From the NCBI GenBank assembly GCA_009693015.1, contig SHYB01000010.1:1-53703 (forward strand): DNA of 53,703 nt, given 5' to 3'. Both the position numbers and the translations under genes were made by a program. Below the pieces are notes generated by a model, which saw nothing but the letters and a program-made list of their open reading frames with translations, was not told the origin of the DNA and made no database searches. This document shows positions 30,101-39,145 of this stretch, piece by piece. How positions within the stretch are numbered: position 1 is the stretch's first letter; each line of letters opens with the position of its first letter. Origin of the DNA: Dehalococcoidia bacterium (GTDB lineage Bacteria > Chloroflexota > Dehalococcoidia > SHYB01).

Positions 30101-32872
30101 CTACTCCATCTCGCCCCACGTGCGGCCGTGCTTGAGGTCAACCTTCAGCGGCACGGCCATGTCCATCGCCTTGGGCAGCACATCGAGCACCAGCGCCTGC
30201 ATCTCGTCTAACTCCACGGGGGGGACTTCGAAGATCAGCTCGTCGTGCACCTGGAGCAGTATGCGCGACTTGACCTTGGCCTTGTCCATGCGCTCCTGCA
30301 AGCGGATCATCCCCACCTTCATGATGTCGGCGGCGGTGCCCTGAATGGGCGCGTTGATCGCCATGCGCTCGCCGGCGCTGCGGATCTGCTGGTTGGCGGC
30401 GTGGATTTCGGGGATGTAGCGGCGGCGGCCTAGCAGTGTCTCCACGTAGCCCTTTTCGCGGACGGAGCGCTTGGTGTCATCGAGATAGTGCTGAATGCCG
30501 GGGAACTGGGCGAAGTACTGCTCGATGATCGGCGCGGCCTCGGCGCGGGAGAGGTCGGCGCGAGTGGCGAGGCCGAACTCGCCCATGCCGTAGAGCAGCC
30601 CGAAGTTGACGACCTTGGCGAAGCGGCGCTGGTCGCCGGTGACGTCCTTCAGCGGGACGTTGAACACCTTTGACGCCGTCGCCGCGTGAATATCCTCGTC
30701 GCGCTGGAAGGCGCCCATCAACCCGGCGTCGCGCGTGATGTGGGCGAGGATGCGCAGCTCTATCTGGGAGTAGTCGGCGGAGAGCAGCAGCCAGTCCTTC
30801 TGCGCGATGAACGCTTCGCGGATGCGGCGGCCCATTTCCGTGCGCACGGGGATGTTTTGCAGGTTGGGGTCGTTGGAGGAGAGGCGCCCCGTGGCCGCGC
30901 CGCACTGGCTGTAGGTGGTGTGCACGCGGCCGGTGCGAGGGTTGATCATCTCCGGAAGGGTGTCCACATAGGTGGACTTGAGCTTGGCCACCTGCCGGTA
31001 GTCCAGGACATGCCCAATCACGGGGTGTGCCGCCCGGAGTCCTTCCAGTACCTGGGCGTCGGTGGAGTAGCCCTGCTTGGTGCGCTTGCTCCCCTTCAGC
31101 CCCAGCTCTTCGAACAGCATTTGCGCGAGCTGTTGCGGCGAGTTGATCTTGAAGGCGTGGCCCACGCTGTCATAGGCGGCGCTTTCGAGCTTTTCGATCT
31201 GGCCGGCCATCTCCCTCGCCATGGTGTGCAGCATCTCGCGGTCAATGGCGATGCCGGTGCGTTCCATGCGCTCCAGCACGGGCAGCAGACCCATCTCCAG
31301 GTCGTGGAAATACTTGGTGAGGCCCATCTTTTCCAGGCCGTCTTGATACACGGGCCAGAGCCGCCCAGCCATATCAGCGCGGGCGCAGCAGAACGCCGTG
31401 GCCTGGTCGGGGAGCGTCTGGGCCATGGTCATCTTCTTGGCGCCGGTCCCCAGCAGCGCCGGCGGTTGCTGCGCCTCCACGCCGAGGCGCTCGAACGCTT
31501 GGCCGGCGATGGTGAGGTTCTTCGCGCCGAGGAGGAATGCGGCGATGGTGACGTCGGCCTCCAGGCCGCGCAGAGCGATGCCCTGGTTGGCCAGCACCGT
31601 CATATCGTACTTGCCGTTGTGGGCGATCTTTTTCACCTTTGGGTCTTCCAGGACAGGCTTGAGTTTGGCCAGGGCCGCGGGCATATCGAGGTTCGTCCCC
31701 ATGAGGTGGGCCAGGGGGACGTACCACGCCTCGCCCGCGCCGGTGGCGAACGCGAGGCCCACGAGGTCCGCGGACATCGCCAGATCGTTGGTGCCGGCGA
31801 CGTCCAGGGCGAACCGCCCCGCCTGTTTCAGCGCGGCGACGACCGTGCCCAGCGCGGCTTCGCTGTCCACCGTGGCGTAGCTTGCCTGCGCCGTCGTTTT
31901 GGCCGCCGCCGCTGCGCCGTTGCTCGCCGCTTCGGCAGCAGTGGGCGCGCCGGGCAGGCGTCCCACCAGGCTGTTGAACTCCATCTCCTTGAAAAACGCC
32001 AGCGCCCGCTCGCGGTCGTAGTGCTCCAGCGACGCCGCAGCGAAGTCGAGCGTGGTGGGCGCGTGGGTATCTATGGTGATGAGCTTTTTGTTCAGGCGAA
32101 GGCGAGGCTCGTTATCCTTGAGCGTCTGCTGCATGTTCTTGGGCAGGCGTTTGATGCGCTCCGGCGTGACCTCGTCGAGACGCTCGTACAGGCCCTCGAT
32201 GCTGCCGAACTCCTGCAGGAGCTTCGTCGCGGTGGTCTCGCCCACGCCAGGGACGCCGGGGATGTTGTCGGAGGAGTCGCCCTTGAGCGCTTTGAAATCG
32301 ATCATCTGCTTGGGCGCGAAGCCGTAGCGCTCCTGCACCTTGGCGGAGTCGTACATGACGGTGTCGGCCAAGCCGGTGATGAGACGCACGCGCACATGCT
32401 CGTCCACCAGTTGCAGGTTGTCGGTATCGCCGGTGAGTACGACGGTTTCGATGTCGCGCTTGGCGGCTTGCACGCCCACTGCCCCGATAATGTCGTCGGC
32501 CTCGTAGCGGTCCAGTTCGAGGATGGGCATGCCGATCGCGGCGCACATCTGGCGCACGCGGGCGAACTGCGGCGAGAGCTCGTCGGGCATTGAGGGACGG
32601 CCCGCCTTGTAGTCGGCGTAGACGTCGTCGCGAAAGGTAGGCCCGGGGCGGTCGAAGGCGATGGCCCAGTAATCGGGTTTGACGTCCAGCCAGGCGCGGA
32701 AGAGCATGTTGGCGAAGCCGTAGACGGCGCCGGTGGGTTCGCCGGTGGCGCGGAGGTTGAGGGGGGTGCGCGGCGCGAGGACGAAGTAGGCGCGGTACAC
32801 CATGGAGTGCCCGTCAATGAGCATGAGGACGGGGCGCTTCTTCTGCGGCGCTCCCGGGTTGTCCGAGGGCAT
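30101..32872 (-). CDS. polA: DNA polymerase I
   Basis: 923 residues. Residues ~10-290 form the 5'-3' exonuclease (AFDRPGPTFRDDVYADYKAGR region, then GDSSDNIPGVPGVG). A 3'-5' exonuclease-like domain spans ~320-520 and the polymerase domain follows with motif A DYSQIELRILAH, motif B RRFAKVVNFGLLYG (Phe, so ddNTP-discriminating) and motif C VHDEL. The proofreading site is damaged: motif I reads LDVAG (Asp357, with Ala359 for the metal-binding Glu) and motif III has Cys for the Tyr of YxxxD. The enzyme should repair and process Okazaki fragments but probably does not proofread. The start could also be the GTG two codons upstream. Confidence 0.97.
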   Translation of the reverse strand: MPSDNPGAPQKKRPVLMLIDGHSMVYRAYFVLAPRTPLNLRATGEPTGAVYGFANMLFRAWLDVKPDYWAIAFDRPGPTFRDDVYADYKAGRPSMPDELSPQFARVRQMCAAIGMPILELDRYEADDIIGAVGVQAAKRDIETVVLTGDTDNLQLVDEHVRVRLITGLADTVMYDSAKVQERYGFAPKQMIDFKALKGDSSDNIPGVPGVGETTATKLLQEFGSIEGLYERLDEVTPERIKRLPKNMQQTLKDNEPRLRLNKKLITIDTHAPTTLDFAAASLEHYDRERALAFFKEMEFNSLVGRLPGAPTAAEAASNGAAAAAKTTAQASYATVDSEAALGTVVAALKQAGRFALDVAGTNDLAMSADLVGLAFATGAGEAWYVPLAHLMGTNLDMPAALAKLKPVLEDPKVKKIAHNGKYDMTVLANQGIALRGLEADVTIAAFLLGAKNLTIAGQAFERLGVEAQQPPALLGTGAKKMTMAQTLPDQATAFCCARADMAGRLWPVYQDGLEKMGLTKYFHDLEMGLLPVLERMERTGIAIDREMLHTMAREMAGQIEKLESAAYDSVGHAFKINSPQQLAQMLFEELGLKGSKRTKQGYSTDAQVLEGLRAAHPVIGHVLDYRQVAKLKSTYVDTLPEMINPRTGRVHTTYSQCGAATGRLSSNDPNLQNIPVRTEMGRRIREAFIAQKDWLLLSADYSQIELRILAHITRDAGLMGAFQRDEDIHAATASKVFNVPLKDVTGDQRRFAKVVNFGLLYGMGEFGLATRADLSRAEAAPIIEQYFAQFPGIQHYLDDTKRSVREKGYVETLLGRRRYIPEIHAANQQIRSAGERMAINAPIQGTAADIMKVGMIRLQERMDKAKVKSRILLQVHDELIFEVPPVELDEMQALVLDVLPKAMDMAVPLKVDLKHGRTWGEME

Positions 32873-32937
32873 AGGCACAGCCTGCGTTAAAAGATGTGGA
32901 CGCGCGGATTATAGCAGAGGGGGTGGGGGAGGCTTCG

Positions 32938-33855
32938 TTAGAACCCAAGCACGTCCTGGACTTTGCGGACAAGATGGATGGCGTCTTGGGCCTCATCCCC
33001 GGAAACAAGAAGTTTGTTGCCATGAGCAAGCTCGTTGCGTTTATCGAAGAGAGCGTGGACCGAGCTTACATCGAGGGTTTCGGGTGCACCGAGCGACTTA
33101 GCGAGTTGAGGTAAGTATTGGAGCCGCGTGGCCTTCAGCTTCTCTTTCATTTCCTTTTCAGGGACACCATTCTTTCTCTGGCGGTCCTTGCAGAATTCCC
33201 CAAGTAACAACTCGCAGGCGATTGCGGCATATAAGAGAGCAATGTCGTATCGCATCCCATCTCAGAAGGCCCGCGCGTCATAGAGGATTCCCTGATGCGA
33301 CGGTATCTTGATCGGTCGTTTTACATCTTCGGCAATCACGTGCCATTTTTCTTCAGACAGATTCTGAATGAACTCCATAGACAACATAGTCATTGCGTAG
33401 CTCGGCATTCGGAGAGAACCGCTGGAGGTGTGCCATGTAGTTTTAACGGGTACCTGGTCAGCAAGATAGGAAACCGAAAAAACCCTTATGGGGTGTCTTG
33501 TATCGGCCTTCCAATCCCCAGTATGTGATCTGACCGCGGAAACGAAGCGCTGCATACCGCGTATGAACACGCGCTCCAAGTCCGACTCGGCGTCATGCCC
33601 AATTTCCCAGTCCCCGTTTTCCAAACTGGATATCGTAATAGGCATGGTCACGCTGGCTATCACCTCAACTAACTTTGGCGGCTCCCACTCGCCACCGCCG
33701 TACTGGAACGGTGGTTCAATCTTGGACGGGACAATGTTGATGGTGTGACTGTCAATTTCGAATTGGCATAAAGGTATCGAGTTCTCATTGAACCCGTACT
33801 TAAGAGAGATAGGAACAGTCAATTCCGCATTGAACACACCTGTCACCCTCTTCAT
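32938..33855 (-). pseudogene. HEPN-domain-like hypothetical protein interrupted by an in-frame TGA
   Basis: From ATG 33855 (GAGGGG upstream) the frame runs 197 codons to TGA at 33262-33264 and, after two codons, continues in the same frame to 32938. The second part (LLYAAIACELLLGEF, then FDKRNELAHG) reads like a HEPN domain: helical, with an R-x4-H motif found in RNA-cleaving HEPN proteins. The first part, rich in beta-prone segments, is not recognised. Sense on both sides of the TGA suggests one ancestral 305-residue protein; TGG or CGA are one base away. The region is visibly lower in G+C than its neighbours polA and ileS, so horizontal acquisition is likely. Confidence 0.6.
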
Positions 33856-33892
33856 ATGGGCCCCTCACATGGACCTAATTTGTCCATTGGTA

Positions 33893-36800
33893 CTACCCCA
33901 CCCGCCCCACCCCCAGCAGCACCGCCACGTCGTCCAGGCGCACTTCTTCGCGGTAGGCGTCTCCGGGGGGAGCGGCGCGCTCGATGCGGTCAGCGAGCGT
34001 TTCGGTGCGGATGGCGTCGCCGTGGAGGGCGAAGACGCGGGCGAGCGTTTCGTCCTGCGTCTGGAAGGTGACGGCGATGCGGTCGCTGATGGCGAAGCCT
34101 GCGGCGCGGCGCATGGTCTGGATGCGGTGCACCAGCTCGCGGGCCGTGCCTTCGGCGGCAAGCTCCGGCGTCACGTCCGTGGTCACGGCGACGGTGAGGG
34201 CAGGGTCGGCGGCGGTGGCGTAGCCGGGCTTGTCTACTGTGCCCACGGCCAGGTCGTCCGGCGCGAGGGTGAAACCGTCCAGCGTGATCGTTGCGCCGGC
34301 GCGGGCCTGGCGGGCCAGCGCGGCGGCGTCGGCCTTGGCGATGGCCCCCATGACCTTGCCCATCTGCGGGCCGTGCTTTGGCCCCAGCTTGGCGGGGTTG
34401 CCTTTCACCTGGTAAGCAACTAGCGCTTCTTCCCCGGCGACGAAGCGCACCTCTTTGATGTTGAGTTCTTCCCGCAGGTGCGCGACGTGGCGCTCCAGCG
34501 CATCGCGGTCGGCGGCGGCGCGCGGGGCGATGACGAGGGCTTGCAGGGGCTGGCGCACGCGGAGCTTGGCCTTGCTGCGGGCGGCGCGGCCCAGGCTCAC
34601 GGCGCGGATGGTCAGGTCCACCTCACGGATGAGCGCGGCGTCAATCTTGGCGAGGTCGGTCTTGGGGTAGTCGGTCAGGTGCACGCTCTCGGGCGCGCTG
34701 GGTTGCACGGAGCGCACCAGGTTCTGGTAGATCTCTTCGGCGAGGAACGGGGTGAATGGCGCTAGCAGCCCCGCCAGCGTCGTCAGGCATTCGTACAGCG
34801 TGGCGTAGGCCGCCAGCTTATCGGCGTCGTTTTCGCCTTTCCAGAACCGGCGGCGGCTGCGGCGCACGTACCAGTTCGACAGGTCCTCCACGAACGCCTC
34901 GATCTTGCGGGACGCCGCGTTGGGGTCGTACGTCTCCAGCGACAACGTGACGCCGGCGATGAGCGTGTGCAGGCGCGAGAGCACCCAGCGGTCGAGCTCG
35001 GCGGCCGGCGGCGCGGCGGGCGCAGCGCCGGGGCGCCAGCCATCGAGGTTGGCGTAGGTCACAAAGAAGGAGTAGGTGTTCCACAGCGGCAGGATGAAGG
35101 TGCGCACCGCCTCGGCGACGAGCTGGGTGGAGAAGCGGCGGCTGTTTCCCGGCGGCGAGGCGGCGTAGAGGTACCAGCGGATGGCGTCGGCGCCGTGGGC
35201 GTTGATCACGTCCCAGGGGTTGACCACGTTGCCGCGGCTCTTGCTCATCTTCTCGCCCTTGCTATCGAGGATATGCCCCAGGCAGATGACGTTCTTGTAG
35301 CTGGGCGCGGCGATCTTCCCGTCTGTGGCCTTTTCCAGCAGCGCGGCGACAGCGTGCAGGCTGTAGAACCAGCCGCGCGTCTGGTCTATCGCCTCGCAGA
35401 TGAAGTCGGCGGGGTACCACGCGCCGCCTTCGATGAGGTCGCGGTGCTCAAAGGGGTAATGCCATTGCGCCAGGGGCATGATGCCTGAATCGAACCAGGC
35501 GTCCATCACCTCTGGCACGCGCTGCATGGTGCCGCCGCACGCGGCACAATCGAACGTGACGGCGTCCACGTAGGGGCGGTGCAGGTCGAGTTCCGGCGCG
35601 TAGTTTTTGACGCCGCGCTTGCCGGCGAGATCGTCGCGGCTGCCGATGACTTCCTGATGGTGGCAGTCGCGGCACTGCCACACGGGCCAGGGCGTGCCCC
35701 AGTAGCGTTCGCGGGAGACGGCCCAGTCTATGTTCCCCTTCAGCCATTCGCCGAAGCGCCCGCTCTTGATGTGCTCGGGGTACCAGGCGATGGCCTCGTT
35801 CGCTTCCAGCAGGCGGTCCTTGACGGCGGTGGTGCGCAGGTACCAGGACGACTTGGCGTAGTAGAGGAGCGGCGTGGAGCAGCGCCAGCAGAAGGGATAG
35901 GTGTGCTTGATCGTCTCGCGGCGGTAGAGGAGGCCGCGCTCCTTGAGGTCGGCGGCGATGGCGTCGTCGGCGTTCTTCACGAACTTGCCCGCCCATTTGT
36001 AGGAGCCGAGGAAGGTGCCGTCCAGCTTCACCGGCTGCACGAACATCAGGCCATGAGCCACGCCAGCCTCGTAGTCGTCCTGGCCGAAGGGAGGCGAGGT
36101 ATGCACGATCCCCGTGCCGTCGTCCATGGTGACGAAGCCGGCGGTGATGACGGGGTAGGTCAGGGATGGGGGCGCAGGCACGGGGTTCAGGCTGGCGACG
36201 CCGGGCGTGGTGAACTGGAGCACGTCCACGCCGTAGTCGAAGGGGTTATAGAGGGGGCGGTAGCGCATGCCCTCCAGCGCCGCGCCGTCCACCTGGGCGA
36301 GGACGGTATGCTCCTCCCGCACGGCGTCCTTCACGCGGGCATGGGCCAGAATAAGTTGCTCGCCGCTCTTGGTGAGGCGCACGAGGGCGTAGGCGTCCTT
36401 AGCGGAAACGCTGAGGCCGGAGTTGCCCGGCAGGGTCCACGGTGTAGTTGTCCACGCAAGTAAATAGGTCGTGGGGTTGATGTGCGCCTGGAGCGCGGCG
36501 GGGGCCGTTGTCGCATCAACCTGGAACTTGATGTACACCGATGGGTCGGGCGTGTCCTCTGCATAGCCCAGCGCCACCTCATGCGAGGAGAGCGTGGTGC
36601 CGCATCGAGGGCAGTGCGGGGCGACGCGGCGGCCCTCATAGACGAGGCCGATGTCCCACAGCTGCTTGACGATCCACCACGCCGTCTCGATATAGCGGTT
36701 GTCATAGGTGACGTAGGCGTCCTGGAGGTCCGTCCAGTAGGCCACGCGGTCAGTCATGCGCTCCCAGTCCTTCACATAGCGGAAGACGCTGGCGCGGCAC

Positions 36801-37252
36801 CTTTCGTTGAACTTCTCCACCCCGTAGGCCTCGATGTCCGGCTTGGACTTGAGCAGGAGCTCCTTCTCCACTTCCAGCTCCACGGGGAGGCCGTGGGTGT
36901 CCCACCCGGCGCGGCGCGGCGCGTGGAAGCCCTGCATGGTCTTGAAGCGCGGCATGATGTCCTTGAAGACGCGGGACAGCACGTGGTGGATGCCGGGGCT
37001 GCCGTTGGCAGTGGGCGGACCTTCGAACAGGGTGAACTGCGGCCCGCCACGGCGCTGCTCCACGCTCTTGCGGAAGACGCCCGCCTCCTTCCACAGGGCG
37101 AGGATGCGTTCCTCCTGCTTGGGGAAGGAGACCTTGCTGGAGACGGGGGCGAAGGGGCCGCGAGCGGCGACGCCTGCCGGGGTTGCGGCGTCCGCGTCAA
37201 GGGCGTCGTCGCGGTCATCCTCCGGCTGTTCTGGCGATGGCTTCTTGGACAT
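33893..37252 (-). CDS. ileS: Isoleucyl-tRNA synthetase, eukaryote-like type 2
   Basis: 1,119 residues. The class I signature appears as PPTANGSPGIHHVL (HIGH variant) near residue 80 and KMSKSRGN near residue 670. The editing domain lies between, then the anticodon-binding and C-terminal domains. The sequence WDTHGLPVELEVEK and overall length fit the IleRS2 group, which is naturally mupirocin-tolerant, unlike common bacterial IleRS1. The first ~40 residues are a charged, low-complexity extension. No clear ribosome binding site precedes the ATG. The housekeeping membrane-insertion cluster lies upstream on the same strand. Confidence 0.96.
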   Translation of the reverse strand: MSKKPSPEQPEDDRDDALDADAATPAGVAARGPFAPVSSKVSFPKQEERILALWKEAGVFRKSVEQRRGGPQFTLFEGPPTANGSPGIHHVLSRVFKDIMPRFKTMQGFHAPRRAGWDTHGLPVELEVEKELLLKSKPDIEAYGVEKFNERCRASVFRYVKDWERMTDRVAYWTDLQDAYVTYDNRYIETAWWIVKQLWDIGLVYEGRRVAPHCPRCGTTLSSHEVALGYAEDTPDPSVYIKFQVDATTAPAALQAHINPTTYLLAWTTTPWTLPGNSGLSVSAKDAYALVRLTKSGEQLILAHARVKDAVREEHTVLAQVDGAALEGMRYRPLYNPFDYGVDVLQFTTPGVASLNPVPAPPSLTYPVITAGFVTMDDGTGIVHTSPPFGQDDYEAGVAHGLMFVQPVKLDGTFLGSYKWAGKFVKNADDAIAADLKERGLLYRRETIKHTYPFCWRCSTPLLYYAKSSWYLRTTAVKDRLLEANEAIAWYPEHIKSGRFGEWLKGNIDWAVSRERYWGTPWPVWQCRDCHHQEVIGSRDDLAGKRGVKNYAPELDLHRPYVDAVTFDCAACGGTMQRVPEVMDAWFDSGIMPLAQWHYPFEHRDLIEGGAWYPADFICEAIDQTRGWFYSLHAVAALLEKATDGKIAAPSYKNVICLGHILDSKGEKMSKSRGNVVNPWDVINAHGADAIRWYLYAASPPGNSRRFSTQLVAEAVRTFILPLWNTYSFFVTYANLDGWRPGAAPAAPPAAELDRWVLSRLHTLIAGVTLSLETYDPNAASRKIEAFVEDLSNWYVRRSRRRFWKGENDADKLAAYATLYECLTTLAGLLAPFTPFLAEEIYQNLVRSVQPSAPESVHLTDYPKTDLAKIDAALIREVDLTIRAVSLGRAARSKAKLRVRQPLQALVIAPRAAADRDALERHVAHLREELNIKEVRFVAGEEALVAYQVKGNPAKLGPKHGPQMGKVMGAIAKADAAALARQARAGATITLDGFTLAPDDLAVGTVDKPGYATAADPALTVAVTTDVTPELAAEGTARELVHRIQTMRRAAGFAISDRIAVTFQTQDETLARVFALHGDAIRTETLADRIERAAPPGDAYREEVRLDDVAVLLGVGRVG

Positions 37253-37311
37253 AGCTGCGGCTCAGGAGTGATCTTCCCCCCCGACGTACGCGCCCGCTTC
37301 CACCGTCCCGG

Positions 37312-38178
37312 TCAAGCCTGGGGAAAGCGCGTGCCGCTCTGGAAGGGGACGCCGGTGCGCTGATCGCGGGAGGAGCGATGGCGTTCGTCGGGGTCGCGCG
37401 GCTGCTGATCGCGCGGCTGTTGGCCAAGATACTCCCGCGGGCCACGAGGCGGCGGAGGGGGACGCCCTTCGCGTTTGGGAATGATCGTGATCTTGCGGTC
37501 CTCGCCTTCGCCGACGCTTTCGGTGCGCACGCGCGTGTCGCCGGCGAGGGCCATGTGGACGAGGCGGCGGTCGCGGGCAGGCATGGGGTCCATGGCGAAG
37601 ATGCGCCCGGTCTGCACGGCGCGGTCGGCGAGATGCATAGCCTGGGAACGCAGGCGCTCGGCGTGGCGCTCGCGGTAGCCTTCGACGTCAATGTTGATCA
37701 TGACCTTTTCGCCGGTCTTGCGGGAGACGATGAAGTTGACGAGGAACTGGAGGGAGGAGAGCGTTTCGCCGCCGCGCCCGATGAGCAAGCCGGCGTCTTC
37801 GCCCTCGATGTCGAAGGTGAGGAAGATTGGCTCTGCTTCCGGCATTTCGCCCTCGCCTTCAGGCGAGGGCGGGGGAAGGAGGGGAGGCGCGGCGGGCATG
37901 GCGGCGCGCTGGCTGATTTCCGGGAGGACGACGGCAGCGGCTACGCCCATGGCGCCCAGCAGGCCTTCGATAGTCTCTTTTGCCGTATCGAAGACGTCAG
38001 GCGCCTCAAGCTTGAGGGTGACGCGGACGCGGGCGTCTTCCGCGCCGAGGCCGAAGACGCCGCTACGGCCCTTGTCTACGACGACCACCTCGACGTCTTC
38101 GAGGCCGGCGTCCAGCTGGCGCAGGGCCTTCTCCACGGCTTCTTCGACTGTCTTGCCGGTCATTTCCAGAGGTTCCAC
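37312..38178 (-). CDS. jag: Jag/KhpB RNA-binding protein (Jag-N, KH, R3H domains)
   Basis: 288 residues. The Jag_N domain (MTGKTVEEAVEKAL, then DKGRSGVFGLG) is followed by a proline-rich linker, a KH domain with DAGLLIGRGGETLSSLQ (GxxG loop), an R3H domain (RERHAERLRSQA, then MPARDRRLVHMAL) and a basic, glutamine- and proline-rich tail. It binds RNA and is usually encoded after yidC. The start is set to GTG 38178 because AAAGGAG lies 6 bases upstream; ATG 38196 is possible. The start lies inside the end of yidC, an overlap of over 110 bases, which is exceptional. A perfect palindrome lies in the linker. Confidence 0.9.
   Translation of the reverse strand: MEPLEMTGKTVEEAVEKALRQLDAGLEDVEVVVVDKGRSGVFGLGAEDARVRVTLKLEAPDVFDTAKETIEGLLGAMGVAAAVVLPEISQRAAMPAAPPLLPPPSPEGEGEMPEAEPIFLTFDIEGEDAGLLIGRGGETLSSLQFLVNFIVSRKTGEKVMINIDVEGYRERHAERLRSQAMHLADRAVQTGRIFAMDPMPARDRRLVHMALAGDTRVRTESVGEGEDRKITIIPKREGRPPPPPRGPREYLGQQPRDQQPRDPDERHRSSRDQRTGVPFQSGTRFPQA
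37848..37871. repeat. Palindrome inside the jag linker
   Basis: CGCCCTCGCC, TTCA, GGCGAGGGCG: a perfect 10-bp inverted repeat of 24 bases (8 codons). It falls in the low-complexity linker between Jag_N and KH (encoding SPEGEGE), where an in-frame insertion would be tolerated. Confidence 0.6.
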
Positions 38179-39145
38179 TGGCGGCTCCTTTACCATCTGC
38201 CGCGGCCGAGGGCGCCGCCGGAGGCGGTGCGGGCGGGGCAGGGGGCGATCCTAGGAAGATACGTGCGAGGAGGTTGCGCTTGGGCCGCTCTTGGGCGGCA
38301 GGGGGCGGCGCTGCTTGCGGCGCGGGGAGCGCAGCCCTGGAGGCAGATGGCACCAGGGCTTTTGCCGTTGCGGAAGCAGCCGGCGCAGGCTCAAGTGGGG
38401 GAGCTTTGGTGAAGAGCATGCCCCAACCGGTAGCGCGGTACTGTAACCCGATGCTGACGATGTTGGAAACCACCCAGTACAGCGCCAGCCCGCTGGGGAA
38501 GCTGAGGGTCCAGAACCCGAAGATCAGAGGAAACATCCAGTTCATCAACTGCGTCTGCTGCCGCTGCTTGGGGTCTGTGCTGGGGACGGTGGACATTTTC
38601 TGGACGACCCACATGGACGCGCCGACCAGGATGGGCATGATCATCATGGTGAGGGGCGCAGAGTCCGGGCGGCCCAGGTCCATCCAGAGGAAGTGATTGT
38701 TAATGGGGATGGATTCGTTGACGAAGGGGAGCCAGGAGTACAGCTTTTGCGAGAGGCTGACGAGTCCCTCCGGCGTATCGGCAAGGACGGAGCGTAGCGC
38801 GGAGTAGAGGCCTATCCAGATGGGAAGCTGGATGATCATGGGGCCGAGGCATCCCAAGGGGTTGACGCCGGCCTCCTTATACAGCTTCATCATTTCGCGG
38901 CTTTGCGACGCCTTATCGTCCTTGTACTTTGCCTGAAGCTCTTTCATCCGCGGCTGCATCGCCATCATGGCGCGGGTGGAGCGGAGCTGCTTTATGGTGA
39001 GGGGGTAGAGCAGCACGCGGGTGACGAGGGTGAAGAAGATGATGGAGAGGCCGAAGTTGCTGCCCAGGATGGCGTAGAAGAACACCAGCCCGTTGGCCAT
39101 GGGCCGGGTGACGCCTTCATTCCAGATAAGGCTAAATGCTTCCAC
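38063..39145 (-). CDS. yidC: Membrane protein insertase YidC/Oxa1
   Basis: 360 residues. The conserved Oxa1 core begins near residue 30 (LSIIFFTLVTRVLLYPL), with the hydrophilic-groove Arg in this segment, then NPLGCLGPMIIQLPIWIGL and the final membrane helices ending in LALYWVVSNIVSIGLQ. It inserts proteins into the cytoplasmic membrane. It starts at GTG 39145, sharing a base with the stop of the beta-propeller lipoprotein. The C-terminus is a long Pro/Ala then Arg-rich tail (RRPRRRRGGRRRQG), possibly ribosome-binding. The last ~40 codons lie over the start of jag in another frame; a late frameshift that bypassed a nearer stop (TAA at 38190-38192, third frame) is an alternative. Confidence 0.92.
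   Translation of the reverse strand: MEAFSLIWNEGVTRPMANGLVFFYAILGSNFGLSIIFFTLVTRVLLYPLTIKQLRSTRAMMAMQPRMKELQAKYKDDKASQSREMMKLYKEAGVNPLGCLGPMIIQLPIWIGLYSALRSVLADTPEGLVSLSQKLYSWLPFVNESIPINNHFLWMDLGRPDSAPLTMMIMPILVGASMWVVQKMSTVPSTDPKQRQQTQLMNWMFPLIFGFWTLSFPSGLALYWVVSNIVSIGLQYRATGWGMLFTKAPPLEPAPAASATAKALVPSASRAALPAPQAAPPPAAQERPKRNLLARIFLGSPPAPPAPPPAAPSAAADGKGAASGTSGNDRQDSRRSRGEGPAPAGRRPRRRRGGRRRQGP

Noticed and set aside
30686-32593. Long open frame antisense to polA (635 codons)
   Set aside because: Shadow of polA; low-complexity product with no domain.
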